Position numbers and translations under genes: made by a program. This document shows positions 56,501-64,000 of a stretch of DNA of 64,000 bases, piece by piece. Origin of the DNA: Propionibacteriaceae bacterium (GTDB lineage Bacteria; Actinomycetota; Actinomycetes; Propionibacteriales; Propionibacteriaceae); contig JAISHO010000049.1 of NCBI GenBank assembly GCA_031262485.1, positions 1 through 64,000 of the forward strand. Direction: 5' to 3'. The notes below the pieces were generated by a model, which worked only from the letters and a program-made list of their open reading frames with translations, did no database searches and was not told the origin of the DNA. Position 1 is the stretch's first letter; every line of letters starts with the position of its first letter.

Positions 56501-57046
56501 CACCGCTTCCTCACCGAACAACTCGATGACATCAAACGGACGCGCAGCGATCTGCTCGACATCGTCAAAGAGGTCGACGCCCGGGTCGAGGAGGTGTTCT
56601 CCGCCGCCTACGAGGACGTCGAGCGGGAATTCGCCTACACCTTCACCCGTCTGTTCCCCGGTGGCGAGGGGCGGCTCGTGTTGACCGAACCCGGCAACTG
56701 GCTGACGACGGGCATCGACGTCGAAGCCCGCCCGGCTGGCAAGAAAGTCAAACGGCTCTCGCTGCTCTCCGGCGGAGAGCGCTCGCTCGTCGCCGTCTGC
56801 TTCCTCATCGCGCTCTTCCGCGCCCGGCCCAGCCCCTTCTACATCCTCGACGAGGTCGAAGCCGCCCTCGACGACACCAACGTCGGGCGCCTGCTCGACG
56901 TCTACACCGAGTTGCGGGAGACCTCCCAGCTGCTCGTCATCACCCACCAGAAGCGCACGATGGAGATCGCCGACGTCCTCTACGGCGTCAGCATGCGCGG
57001 CGACGGCGTCTCGACGGTGGTGAGCCAGCGGCTGCGCGACGACTGA
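53516..57046 (+). CDS. smc: Chromosome segregation protein SMC
   Basis: 1176 residues, full length. Condensin ATPase that organises the chromosome. N-terminal MYLKRLTLRGFKSFASATTM with Walker A GPNGSGKSNVVDAL, two long coiled coils (about 165-500 and 660-1000) rich in Glu/Ala/Arg, a hinge (about 515-655, GGVVGPIASVITVDPGYET), C-terminal signature LSGGERSLVAVCFL and Walker B FYILDEVEAALDD. ATG 53516 begins the fold; an earlier frame opening is inside rnc. ScpA and ScpB are not in the window. Confidence 0.97.
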   Translation: MYLKRLTLRGFKSFASATTMVFEPGITCIVGPNGSGKSNVVDALAWVMGEQGAKSLRGASMEDVIFAGTHGRSPLGRAEVVLTIDNSDGALPIDFREVTIARTKFRNGSSEYSINGTVCRLLDVRELLSDSGMGREMHVIVGQGQLDSILQATPEARRGFIEEAAGVLKHRDRKDKALRKLDATDANLARLADLVTEVGRQLKPLGRQAEVARKAGFIQAEAHDAKARLLADDVAQAQKALDQDVASEASTRQERDETERELTQTRAEEDRLLAAAEEAAPRLAAAQSQWYALQSLAEQVRSLTSLAQERIRQAEREPAEAEVAGRDPETLEAEAAAAAEAEERVRAEIAGHQSALAEATERRQAAEKAQSEAEAEYSSRLRAIADRREGLARLHGKVSSLTSRADQAAAQIERLSAGVTAAQERAEAADAEYAALSSTVPGLDDSEGDLDEAYEEVSNAVTTARGDVADLEKARQSDERDLAAVKARLEALEVAQEREGAGERIIEAGESLGGVVGPIASVITVDPGYETAIAALLGAADDAVVMASLADARDALTWLKSEDAGRAEFLVEIDDSSADPAGPPADPALDHVTAAAPVLAALRAVVGRAVVVDDLAAAHEIVTAHPGWTAVTKEGDILAPGFAAGGSHQRQSPIHIHAALAAAQAEMDAVTSRIDTGAEALQTVRAQLASARERLAELEARLNESDARQAAIAEQLNGLIQRASAARGEADRLSAQVAAAEKDRTEALAALEEARHRLEAAEAAGQDDGEPDRGACDSAAEAAKTSRAGEMEARLALRTAEERAKSLLGRSESLARAARQERAARARRQARRQQMIARANRASAILAAAQWVAGRIAESLAAAADARGEAEGAKARADEAGRQARDRARQLSARLDTLTEGVHREELLRSERRIRLENLVGRAHEEIGLDLDDLVRDYGPDQPIPAGEDEDGNPLTIPFVRAEQEKRFKRAERELRLLGKINPLALEEFEAMRERHRFLTEQLDDIKRTRSDLLDIVKEVDARVEEVFSAAYEDVEREFAYTFTRLFPGGEGRLVLTEPGNWLTTGIDVEARPAGKKVKRLSLLSGGERSLVAVCFLIALFRARPSPFYILDEVEAALDDTNVGRLLDVYTELRETSQLLVITHQKRTMEIADVLYGVSMRGDGVSTVVSQRLRDD

Positions 57047-57355
57047 GGCCACCCACGACATCTCCTCTCACCTCGTGTTGAAGGAAAATGCCTTGTCATT
57101 GAGGCAGTGTGGTCATCCTCAGCGGCAGGCGGCGGCGACTCACCCGAGAATCGGGACGGTTCACCGATCGGCGCCGAAGGCACTAATCTAGGGGATTGGG
57201 TAACGGGGACCGCCTCCCGCTTCTGTGTCCAAATCGTTATCCAACCAGGCAGGGGAGAGGTCGGTGGAATCCGCTCGGAGCTGTCATACTAGTTGATGGC
57301 TTCATCCGTCTGTAGCAAAACTGACGGAGAGCCCACGGTGTTGGGAAGGTGGAAC
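57047..57355 (+). other. Intergenic gap with no strong gene
   Basis: Holds TGCCT...AGGCA arms (about 57089-57106), a -10-like CATACT near 57283, and no family-like coding frame. It may contain the promoter of the small membrane protein downstream. Confidence 0.5.
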
Positions 57356-57592
57356 ATGGTCGCTGCTGCATGCACAATGCTCGTCGTCGTTGGTCTCGCT
57401 GTCGTCGTCGGTTTGGTGGCTGGTGTCGGAATCGGGCAGCGCGGACGTCCGGTCGAGGTTCACGGCAAGCAGATCGAGATTCCCTTCGCCCACGTCTTGG
57501 AGAAGACGGCCGATCATCTCAACGGCGACGCCGAGCCGCCGCAGCGTTTCGTTCATTTCGTCGAGCAAGTCGAATCCGTCACCCATCGCTGA
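57356..57592 (+). CDS. Small membrane protein of unknown function
   Basis: 78 residues from ATG 57356, which follows GGGAAGGTGG at ribosome-site distance; an upstream ATG would add 21 residues. One hydrophobic helix (MLVVVGLAVVVGLVAGVGIG) and a short polar tail with VEVHGKQIEIPFAHVLEK and a final HFVEQVESVTHR. No family recognised. It lies between smc and ftsY and has its own terminator, so it is likely a real gene. Confidence 0.6.
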   Translation: MVAAACTMLVVVGLAVVVGLVAGVGIGQRGRPVEVHGKQIEIPFAHVLEKTADHLNGDAEPPQRFVHFVEQVESVTHR

Positions 57593-57629
57593 GCGATCCT
57601 GGGGGAGAGCCCCCCATCCTTGAAACTTT

Positions 57630-57655
57630 GGCCGCACCGGGGGGTGCGGCCTTTT
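57630..57655 (+). terminator. Rho-independent terminator of the small membrane protein gene
   Basis: GGCCGCACC-GGGG-GGTGCGGCC followed by TTTT, a textbook arrangement. A second stem (TGGGGG-AGAG-CCCCCCA, 57600-57616) precedes it. Confidence 0.9.
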
Positions 57656-57776
57656 CATCGCCTAGGCCCAAGTTCCTAGCTCGCTCCTTCGTCTGAGGAC
57701 GACCCCGACATCATCGTCGATGAAGGGAGGCGACGATGTCGCCCGGGGAGCGTCCACGCGAACGAAGCGATCCGCG

Positions 57777-57782
57777 TAGAAT
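57777..57782 (+). promoter_or_regulatory. -10 element of ftsY
   Basis: TAGAAT ends six bases before GTG 57789; leaderless candidate. Confidence 0.5.
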
Positions 57783-57788
57783 GCCCGC

Positions 57789-59003
57789 GTGGATTGGATC
57801 TCATGGCTCATCGTCGCCGGTGTCATCGCCGCGATCATCGCGGCCGGTGTCATCGTCTTTATCAGCAACCGGCGTCATGCTCGGGAACTCGAACCGCCGG
57901 CCAAGCCGGTCTCCACGGAGATTCCCCCGGCTCCAGCCGAGCCCGCCGCTGCGCCTGAGCCAGTAGCGCCGCCCGTCGCGCCGGTCGATAGCACGGCGGT
58001 CGATGTCCCCGTCTCCCCGCACACTCCGCCAGCGTCTCCCGAAGAGTCGTCCGTGCCTGCGGTGGAGACGCCGGAATCCTCGCTCACCCGCTTCGCCCGC
58101 TTGCGCCGCCGTCTCGCCTCCTCGAACAACTATCTCGCCCGTGGCCTGGCCACCTTGTTGGCGAGCGATCACATCGACGAGGCGACCTGGGATGATTTCG
58201 AAGCCACCCTCATCGCCTCCGACCTCGGCGTCGGGCCCTCGACCGAACTCGTCTCGACGCTGCGCCGCAAGCTCGCCATCGACGGCGTCTCCGACCCCGT
58301 CCAAGCCCGCTCCATCCTGCGCTCCGAGCTCATCGCGCTCGTCGATCCCAGCCTCGATCGTTCTCTCTCCTTGACCCCGCCGCCCGATTCGGATGGCCCG
58401 GCCGTCGTGCTCGTCGTCGGCGTCAACGGCACCGGGAAGACGACGACGGTCGGCAAGCTCGCCCGCCTCCTCGTCTCCGAAGGACGGACGGTCACCCTCG
58501 GGGCGGCCGACACGTTCCGGGCCGCGGCCGCCGATCAGTTGACGACCTGGGGGGAGCGGATCGGCGTCGAGACGGTGCGCGGCCCCGAGCAGGCCGATCC
58601 CGCCAGCGTCGCCTTCGACGCCGCCAAATCCGGTCAGGACGCCGGCGCCGACATCGTCATCGTCGACACCGCCGGGCGCCTGCACACCAAAGTCGGGCTC
58701 ATGGACGAGTTGGGCAAGGTCAAACGCGTCATCCAGAAGGTCGCCCCCGTCACCGAGACCCTCCTCGTCCTCGACGCGACGACCGGCCAGAACGGGCTGA
58801 CCCAGGCTCGGGTCTTCGCGGACGCCGTCGACATCACCGGCGTCGTCCTGACGAAACTCGACGGTTCGGCCAAGGGTGGCATCGTCGTCCAGGTGCAACG
58901 TGAACTCGGCGTGCCCGTCAAACTGATCGGTCTCGGCGAAGGCGCCGACGACCTCGCCCCCTTCGACGTCGAACAATTCGTCGACGGCCTGCTGGGCGAC
59001 TGA
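57789..59003 (+). CDS. ftsY: Signal recognition particle receptor FtsY
   Basis: 404 residues. Membrane receptor that docks SRP-ribosome complexes. Unlike many FtsY it begins with a membrane helix (WISWLIVAGVIAAIIAAGVI), then a Pro/Ala/Glu-rich linker (about 30-100), then the NG domain: GVNGTGKTTTVGKLA, GAADTFRAAAADQL, IVDTAGRLHTK, LTKLDGSAKGG. GTG 57789 starts the first helix. ffh, its partner, follows in the same direction. Confidence 0.96.
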   Translation: MDWISWLIVAGVIAAIIAAGVIVFISNRRHARELEPPAKPVSTEIPPAPAEPAAAPEPVAPPVAPVDSTAVDVPVSPHTPPASPEESSVPAVETPESSLTRFARLRRRLASSNNYLARGLATLLASDHIDEATWDDFEATLIASDLGVGPSTELVSTLRRKLAIDGVSDPVQARSILRSELIALVDPSLDRSLSLTPPPDSDGPAVVLVVGVNGTGKTTTVGKLARLLVSEGRTVTLGAADTFRAAAADQLTTWGERIGVETVRGPEQADPASVAFDAAKSGQDAGADIVIVDTAGRLHTKVGLMDELGKVKRVIQKVAPVTETLLVLDATTGQNGLTQARVFADAVDITGVVLTKLDGSAKGGIVVQVQRELGVPVKLIGLGEGADDLAPFDVEQFVDGLLGD

Positions 59004-59017
59004 GAGGAAGAACTGTC

Positions 59018-60628
59018 ATGTTCGACGCATTGCAAGATCGGATGTCCCGGGCGTTCAAATCGCTGCGGGGCAAGGGGCATCTCACCGACGCAGACATCGA
59101 GGCGACGCTCAAGGAGATCCGGGTCGCCCTGCTGGAAGCCGACGTCAACCTCGACGTCGTCAAACTCTTCATCAACGACGTCCGCGAGCAAGCCAAACAG
59201 GCCGAGCTGTCGAAAGCGCTCAACCCGTCGCAGCAAATCGTCAAGATCGTCCATGACGAACTCGTCAAGGTGCTCGGGGGCTCCACCCGGGAACTGCGCT
59301 TCGCCAAGACTCCGCCGACGGTCATCATGCTGGCCGGCCTCCAAGGCGTCGGCAAGACGACGTTGGCCGGAAAGCTGGCGGCTTGGCTCATCGAACAGGG
59401 GCACACCCCTCTGCTCGTCGCAGCCGACCTCCAGCGTCCCAATGCCGTCACCCAGCTCCAAGTCGTCGGCCAGCAAGCCGGGGCCGCCGTCTACGCGCCG
59501 CAGCCTGGCAACGGGATCGGCGATCCCGTGGCGGTGGCCCGTGACGGCGTCGACTACGCCCACCGCCGTCTCCACGACGTCGTCATCGTCGACACCGCCG
59601 GCCGGCTCGGTGTCGATGAGGAGATGTTGCGCCAAGCGGCGATGATCCGCGAGGCCGTCAACCCGCACGAGACGCTCTTCGTCGTCGACGCCATGATCGG
59701 CCAAGACGCCGTCATGACGGCGAACTCCTTCGCCCGCGCCGTCGGCTTCGACGGGGTCGTCCTCACCAAACTCGACGGCGACGCCCGCGGTGGCGCCGCC
59801 TTGTCCGTCGCCACTGTGACGGGCGCGCCCATCATGTTCGTCTCGACCGGGGAGAAGCTGGACGACTTCGACGTCTTCCACCCCGACCGGATGGCCGGGC
59901 GCATCCTCGACATGGGCGACATCCTCACCCTCATCGAGCAAGCCGAACGCGTCATCGACCAAGAGGCCGCCGCCCAGTCGGCCAGCAAGCTCCTCGGCGG
60001 GGGAAATCAGTTCACCCTCCAGGACTTCCTCGAACAGATGAGGATGATCCGGCGGATGGGCCCGCTGTCGAAGATCTTCTCAATGCTGCCGGGTATGGGT
60101 CAGATGGGCGATCAACTGGCCCAGGTCGACGAGAAAGAGGTCGATCGGATCGAGGCGATCATCTCCTCAATGACGCCCCAGGAACGCGCCGACGTCTCCA
60201 TCCTCAACGGCTCTCGCCGCGCCCGCATCGCCCGCGGCGCCGGGGTCGAGGTCTCCGAGGTCAACAGCCTTGTCAACCGGTTCGTCGAAGCGCGCAAGAT
60301 GATGTCGCAGATGGGCTCGATGATGGGCGGCGGCATGCCCGGCGCGTCAGCCTTGCCGGGCGCTCCCCGGGCGCAGAAGAAGCAGCAGGCGAAGAAAAAG
60401 AAGAAGGGCGGCAAGGGCGTCTCCGGCAACCCGGCCAAACGCAACGCCACTCCCGTCGAAGAGGCCGTCGAACCCGCTCCGACGGCCGGCGCCGCCTTCG
60501 GGCTGGGGCCCAAGGGCAGCGATCTGCCTCCGATGCCCGAACTAGCCCAGGATCCCGCCCTCGTCGATCCCGATTTCACCTTGCCACCGGAACTTCAACG
60601 GATGTTCGAAGCGAATCCGCCGCGCTGA
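59018..60628 (+). CDS. ffh: Signal recognition particle protein Ffh
   Basis: 536 residues. SRP54 GTPase that binds signal sequences and 4.5S RNA. N domain, G domain with GLQGVGKTTLAGKLA, AADLQRPNAVTQLQ, IVDTAGRLGVD and LTKLDGDARGGAAL, then the Met-rich M domain (about 320-440: FLEQMRMIRRMGPLSKIFSM, GSRRARIARGAGVEVSEVN). A Lys-rich plus Pro/Ala tail of ~95 residues extends it. Its TGA overlaps the next ATG. Ammonium/PII genes that separate ftsY and ffh in some actinobacteria are absent. Confidence 0.97.
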   Translation: MFDALQDRMSRAFKSLRGKGHLTDADIEATLKEIRVALLEADVNLDVVKLFINDVREQAKQAELSKALNPSQQIVKIVHDELVKVLGGSTRELRFAKTPPTVIMLAGLQGVGKTTLAGKLAAWLIEQGHTPLLVAADLQRPNAVTQLQVVGQQAGAAVYAPQPGNGIGDPVAVARDGVDYAHRRLHDVVIVDTAGRLGVDEEMLRQAAMIREAVNPHETLFVVDAMIGQDAVMTANSFARAVGFDGVVLTKLDGDARGGAALSVATVTGAPIMFVSTGEKLDDFDVFHPDRMAGRILDMGDILTLIEQAERVIDQEAAAQSASKLLGGGNQFTLQDFLEQMRMIRRMGPLSKIFSMLPGMGQMGDQLAQVDEKEVDRIEAIISSMTPQERADVSILNGSRRARIARGAGVEVSEVNSLVNRFVEARKMMSQMGSMMGGGMPGASALPGAPRAQKKQQAKKKKKGGKGVSGNPAKRNATPVEEAVEPAPTAGAAFGLGPKGSDLPPMPELAQDPALVDPDFTLPPELQRMFEANPPR

Positions 60629-61758
60629 TGATCCCGCCTCGTCTGCCCCAGAGCCGGCCGCGACACCACGGCTTCAGCGGTGGCGCCATCCATCTGCGAG
60701 GGATCGTCTTGCCTGAAGGCGAGGAGCGCGATCTATGGATCACCGACGGGGTGATGAGCGATCAGCCGGTCGAGGGAGCCACGACGATCAGCGAGACCGG
60801 GTGGATCCTCCCCGGGCTCGTCGACGCCCACTGCCACATCGGTCTCGGGCCTGACGGCGCCGTCGATGACGCAACCTGCTTGGCTCAGGCGAGAGCCGAC
60901 CGTGACACCGGCGTCCTCCTCATCCGCGACGCCGGATCGCCGCGTGCGACCACCTTCATCGACGATCTGCCCGGACTGCCACGTCTCATGAGGGCTGGGC
61001 GCCACATCGCCCGCCCCAAGCGTTACATCAAGAACTACGCCGTCGAGATCGAACCGGAGGATCTCCCCGCCGAGGTCGCCCGTCAGGCCGCCGCCGGCGA
61101 CGGGTGGGTCAAACTCATCGGTGATTGGATCGACCGAACGGTGGGGGATCTGACCCCGCTGTGGCCGGTCGAACTCGCCGAGGAGGCGATCGCGGCCGCC
61201 CACGCCAACGGCGCCAAAGTCACCGCGCACTGCTTCGGCGAGGAGTCGCCGGCCCAGTTGGTCGCCGCCGGGATCGACTGCGTCGAGCATGGCACCGGCC
61301 TCGACGAGGCGACGGCCGCCGAGATGGCCCGTCGCGGCGTCGCCCTCGTCCCCACCTTGGACAACATCGAGATCTTTCCTGGGATCGCCGACCAGGCCCA
61401 ACCGCGTTATCCCCTCTACGCCGCCCATATGCGCCATCTCTACGAGCGCCGTGATCACGCCCTCGCCCTGGCGCTGGCCGCCGGCGTCGACGTCTACGCC
61501 GGGACGGACGCCGGGGGGACTCGACCGCACGGCACGATCGGCGCTGAGTTGGCCGCCCTCGAACGGGTCGCCGGAGCGGAGATCGCGTTGGGAGCGGCCA
61601 GTTGGCGCTCTCGTCGTTGGCTCGGTCGGCCCTGCCTTGAGCCCGGCGCCCCCGGGGACCTCATCGTCGTCGACCGCGACCCGCGCCGGCGGGCTCGTTC
61701 GGCTGCCGAACCGGCGATCATCGTCGTGGGTGGAGCCGTCGTCTCGGCCGCCAGATGA
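60628..61758 (+). CDS. Amidohydrolase family protein
   Basis: 376 residues. Metal-dependent hydrolase fold: LPGLVDAHCHIGLGPD with HxH, DTGVLLIRDAGSP, AHCFGEES and VEHGTGLDEA histidines, and the final metal Asp in YAGTDAGGT. C-terminal PGDLIVVDRDPRRR is the small beta domain. Substrate unknown. An amidohydrolase gene next to ffh is also seen in mycobacteria (Rv2915c, from memory), so the linkage may be old. ATGA overlap with ffh. Confidence 0.9.
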   Translation: MIPPRLPQSRPRHHGFSGGAIHLRGIVLPEGEERDLWITDGVMSDQPVEGATTISETGWILPGLVDAHCHIGLGPDGAVDDATCLAQARADRDTGVLLIRDAGSPRATTFIDDLPGLPRLMRAGRHIARPKRYIKNYAVEIEPEDLPAEVARQAAAGDGWVKLIGDWIDRTVGDLTPLWPVELAEEAIAAAHANGAKVTAHCFGEESPAQLVAAGIDCVEHGTGLDEATAAEMARRGVALVPTLDNIEIFPGIADQAQPRYPLYAAHMRHLYERRDHALALALAAGVDVYAGTDAGGTRPHGTIGAELAALERVAGAEIALGAASWRSRRWLGRPCLEPGAPGDLIVVDRDPRRRARSAAEPAIIVVGGAVVSAAR

Positions 61759-61819
61759 CCGCCGACGGCGGGATCCTCGCGGGACGTCGCATGGCGCCCG
61801 AGAATCGCGTTCGATCGGT

Positions 61820-61849
61820 TTCCGTGAGATTGCGAAGTTCTGGCATAAT
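61820..61849 (+). promoter_or_regulatory. rpsP promoter
   Basis: TTCCGT (61820-61825) and CATAAT (61844-61849), spacer 18. Start expected near 61856, giving a leader of about 138 bases. Confidence 0.5.
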
Positions 61850-61866
61850 GGCCCCCGTATCTGTCA

Positions 61867-61968
61867 TGCCCGGTGCCCTCTCACCACTGGGTGAGCAGTC
61901 CTTGTGAAGATCATCCGAGGTCCCCACCTTCGGGGTGAGATTCATCCGTTCGCCCGGGCACCCGGGCA
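61867..61968 (+). promoter_or_regulatory. Structured leader of rpsP
   Basis: TGCCCGGTGCCC (61867-61878) can pair with GGGCACCCGGGCA (61956-61968; one bulge). It would enclose CTCACC-ACTG-GGTGAG (61880-61895) and a CCCC...GGGG hairpin (61922-61935). The closed arrangement ends ten bases before the ribosome site AGGAG (61978-61982). It looks like an autoregulatory ribosomal-protein leader. Confidence 0.5.
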
Positions 61969-61993
61969 CCAGTGATCAGGAGAAACCACACCC

Positions 61994-62491
61994 GTGGCTG
62001 TCAAGATTCGACTGAAGCGGCTCGGCAAGATCCGCTCGCCCCACTATCGCGTCGTCGTCATGGACTCGCGCACCAAGCGCGATGGCCGGGCCATCGAAGA
62101 GATCGGGATCTACCATCCCAAAGCTGATCCTTCGGTCATCGAAGTGAATTCAGAGCGCGTTCAGTATTGGCTCGGCGTCGGCGCCCAGCCGACCGAGGCC
62201 GTCGTCGCCATCCTCAAGCGGACCGGCGATTGGCAGAAGTTCACCGGCGATAGCTCGATCCCTTCGGGCATCGATCCTCAGCCGGTCAAGAAAGACAAGC
62301 TGGCCGCGTATAACGAAGCGGTCGCCGCCTTCGATCCGGACAAGGAAGCCGTCAAGCCGAAGCGTTCGGCCAAGAAGAAGGCTGACGACGTCCCGGTCGA
62401 GGATTCGGCCGAGGCGCCGGCGGAAGCTGAGGCCCCCGTCGAGAAGGCGGAGAAGGCTGAGGAGCCCGCTGAGAAGGAAACCGAGGCCTGA
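61994..62491 (+). CDS. rpsP: 30S ribosomal protein S16
   Basis: 165 residues; the fold needs about 80-100. Core: [39 protein letters not shown], then [15 protein letters not shown]. The C-terminal ~60 residues are a Lys/Ala/Glu/Pro-rich extension, common in actinobacteria. GTG start. khpA follows after one base. Confidence 0.96.
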   Translation: MAVKIRLKRLGKIRSPHYRVVVMDSRTKRDGRAIEEIGIYHPKADPSVIEVNSERVQYWLGVGAQPTEAVVAILKRTGDWQKFTGDSSIPSGIDPQPVKKDKLAAYNEAVAAFDPDKEAVKPKRSAKKKADDVPVEDSAEAPAEAEAPVEKAEKAEEPAEKETEA

Positions 62492-62492
62492 G

Positions 62493-62765
62493 ATGCTGTC
62501 CGAAGCCTTGGAACATCTCGTCCGTGGGATCGTCACCCATCCGGAGAACGTCCGGGTGAAAGATCTCGATCTCCGTCGTGGGCGCGTCCTCGAAGTCCGG
62601 GTCCACCCGGACGATGTCGGCAAGGTGATCGGGCGGGCAGGGCGGACGGCCTCCGCGCTGCGCACCGTCATCATGGCGTTGTCCGGCCATGAGCAGATCC
62701 GGATCGATTTCATCGACGTCGATCGGCGTCAGAACAACCGCGGCGGCAATCGCCGCCACCACTGA
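62493..62765 (+). CDS. khpA: KH-domain RNA-binding protein KhpA
   Basis: 90 residues. A single KH domain with VIGRAGRTASALRTVI (GxxG). RNA-binding partner of KhpB in other Gram-positives. It begins one base after rpsP, the conserved rpsP-khpA-rimM-trmD order. Its tail is Asn/Arg/His-rich. Confidence 0.94.
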   Translation: MLSEALEHLVRGIVTHPENVRVKDLDLRRGRVLEVRVHPDDVGKVIGRAGRTASALRTVIMALSGHEQIRIDFIDVDRRQNNRGGNRRHH

Positions 62766-62773
62766 TTTCGGCG

Positions 62774-62816
62774 TGACGCCGGATGGGCGGGACTGACACC
62801 CGCTCATCCGGCGTCA
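62774..62816 (+). terminator. 18-bp hairpin between khpA and rimM
   Basis: Arms TGACGCCGGATGGGCGGG and CCCGCTCATCCGGCGTCA pair over 18 bp (one G-T wobble) around a 7-base loop, followed by TTGTCTTCAT. It splits an operon that is usually continuous; rimM may start from its own -10. Confidence 0.75.
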
Positions 62817-62855
62817 TTGTCTTCATCACCATGATGTCCCACACTGTTTTCCGCC

Positions 62856-62861
62856 TAGGTC
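62856..62861 (+). promoter_or_regulatory. -10 element of rimM
   Basis: TAGGTC ends seven bases before GTG 62869, just after the strong hairpin. Confidence 0.4.
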
Positions 62862-62868
62862 GCCTCCG

Positions 62869-63534
62869 GTGAGCCGCCAACAGCCGGGTGGCGAGACCAT
62901 CGATGTCATCGTCGCCGTGGTGGGCCGGGCCCACGGAGTCAAAGGCGACGTCGTCGTCCACGAACGGACCGATTCGCCGCAGCAGCGCTTCGCCCCAGGA
63001 TCCCGCTTGATCGGTGAGGGGAGGGCAAGCGCGTTCACCGTGACGTCGTGGCGCCGACACGCCGGGCAGTCGATTCTTCACTTGGACGGGGTCGAGGATC
63101 GCACCGCCGCCGAAGCGCTTCGGGGAATCGTCCTCCACGCCCACGTCGATCCGGCGGAGTCGACGGGAGAAGAGGACGCGTACTTCGACCATCAACTCGC
63201 CGGTTTGACTGTGCTCGTCGACGGCCAGGAGCGGGGGAGCGTTCGCCGCGTCGAACATGGAGCGGCCCAAGATCTCCTTGTCGTCGACGCCGGTAGGGGA
63301 GAGCGTCTCGTCCCCTTCGTCGACGCCTTCGTCGGCACAGTCGATCTGGCGGGTGGGACGATCGAGATCCGCCCCATTCCTGGTCTGCTCGACGACGCGG
63401 ACGAGGCCGATCCTCCCGCGGGCCCACGTCCACACGGGGGGTCGAGCAGGGCGATGAAAGGCCTTACCACCGACGAGAACAGGGCCGATGGCGCCGACGC
63501 CACAGCAGCCGATGACGACGAGGAGGAGAACTGA
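62869..63534 (+). CDS. rimM: Ribosome maturation factor RimM
   Basis: 221 residues. Aids 30S head assembly by binding S19. N-terminal [23 protein letters not shown] barrel with [20 protein letters not shown] and [20 protein letters not shown]. The last ~45 residues are an Asp/Ala-rich extension. GTG 62869 is used; the TGA overlaps trmD. Confidence 0.94.
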   Translation: MSRQQPGGETIDVIVAVVGRAHGVKGDVVVHERTDSPQQRFAPGSRLIGEGRASAFTVTSWRRHAGQSILHLDGVEDRTAAEALRGIVLHAHVDPAESTGEEDAYFDHQLAGLTVLVDGQERGSVRRVEHGAAQDLLVVDAGRGERLVPFVDAFVGTVDLAGGTIEIRPIPGLLDDADEADPPAGPRPHGGSSRAMKGLTTDENRADGADATAADDDEEEN

Positions 63535-64000
63535 TGCGCCTCGATGTCGTCACGATCTTTCCGGCTTACTTCGAACCGCTGCGGGAATCCCTCGTCGGCA
63601 AGGCGTGGCGTGATGGGCGGATCGACGTCGCCGTCCATGATCTGCGCGACTTCACCCACGACGTCCACCGCACCGTCGACGACGCCCCCTTCGGCGGCGG
63701 CGCCGGCATGGTGATGAAACCCGAGCCCTGGGGCGAGGCGCTCGACTCCCTCTTCTCCGATCCGGGCGATCCCGCCTCCGAAAAAGGCGAGTCGTGCATC
63801 GTTTTCCCTAGCCCGAGTGGTGTTCCTTTCACTCAAGCGGAGGCCGAGGACCTCTCCCGATTCGATCGTCTCGTCTTCGGCTGCGGGCGCTACGAGGGGA
63901 TCGACGCCCGGGTGGCCGACTACGCTTCCACCCTCGCCGAGACCCGCGAGCTCTCACTGGGCGACTACGTCGTCAATGGCGGAGAGGTGGCCGCGCTGGC
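63534..64000 (+). CDS. trmD: tRNA (guanine37-N1)-methyltransferase (3' end cut off)
   Basis: First 155 residues. Methylates G37 next to the anticodon and prevents frameshifting. Seen: [32 protein letters not shown], the SAM-knot part [15 protein letters not shown] and [17 protein letters not shown]. The start ATG (63534) overlaps the rimM stop. The gene runs past base 64000; a full-length protein would need roughly 90-140 more residues. Confidence 0.97.
   Translation, partial: MRLDVVTIFPAYFEPLRESLVGKAWRDGRIDVAVHDLRDFTHDVHRTVDDAPFGGGAGMVMKPEPWGEALDSLFSDPGDPASEKGESCIVFPSPSGVPFTQAEAEDLSRFDRLVFGCGRYEGIDARVADYASTLAETRELSLGDYVVNGGEVAAL

Noticed and set aside
55319-57061. 580-codon antisense frame over smc
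   Set aside because: Shadow of a certain gene; no homology-like motifs.

Overview
This is a GC-rich, gene-dense stretch of an actinobacterial (Actinomycetota) chromosome. Gene order and content resemble Propionibacteriaceae and related Actinomycetales, but genus cannot be fixed from the sequence. The evidence is actinobacterial-type NucS, two DivIVA-like coiled-coil proteins, a SepIVA-DUF177-rpmF-rnc-smc-ftsY order that matches Mycobacterium, HrcA with a CIRCE operator, and many apparently leaderless GTG/ATG starts. No rRNA, tRNA, CRISPR array, transposase or phage gene was seen. The window opens inside one gene and closes inside trmD.

Layout. 0-3.3 kb: the C-terminal part of a very Arg/Ser/Pro-rich protein overlapping an ABC-2 permease, then an aldo/keto reductase. 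3.6-6.8 kb: a NarL-type two-component pair and an unknown polytopic membrane protein. 6.9-16 kb: glyA, a membrane-anchored zinc peptidase, a cobalamin adenosyltransferase, an exported cyclophilin, an alpha/beta hydrolase coupled to a small zinc-ribbon protein, nucS, a DivIVA-like protein and a secreted PKD-like protein. 16-27 kb: hrcA-dnaJ-rsmE, a queuosine-salvage pair (tgt with a convergent yhhQ-type transporter), then phoH-ybeY-corC-era-leuA.

27.3-33.2 kb is an accessory carbohydrate locus: a LacI-family regulator, two Gfo/Idh/MocA dehydrogenases and two sugar ABC permeases. It has a well-formed promoter decorated with palindromic operators but no solute-binding protein or ATPase. It lies between leuA and recO/uppS, which are usually close neighbours in actinobacteria.

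33-46 kb: uppS, recO, infB-rbfA-truB-ribF, rpsO, pnp-dapB, rnj. 46-47 kb: a small accessory islet carrying an XRE/AbiEi-like orphan regulator. 47-64 kb: rpmB-recG, a flavin-type oxidase, rsmD-coaD-sepIVA-DUF177-rpmF-rnc-smc, a small membrane protein, ftsY-ffh-amidohydrolase, rpsP-khpA, rimM-trmD. The core is thus mostly translation, ribosome maturation, RNA turnover, SRP targeting and chromosome or cell-pole organisation.

The most unusual signals are regulatory. A chain of four tiny ORFs and a hairpin precede infB. The rpsP leader looks folded by a long-range helix. An operator array controls the sugar locus. The orphan XRE/AbiEi gene has a perfect palindrome on its own promoter. rsmD carries an in-frame, palindrome-rich insertion. 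About eleven genes have a TAnnnT-like -10 box only 6-8 bases before the start codon.
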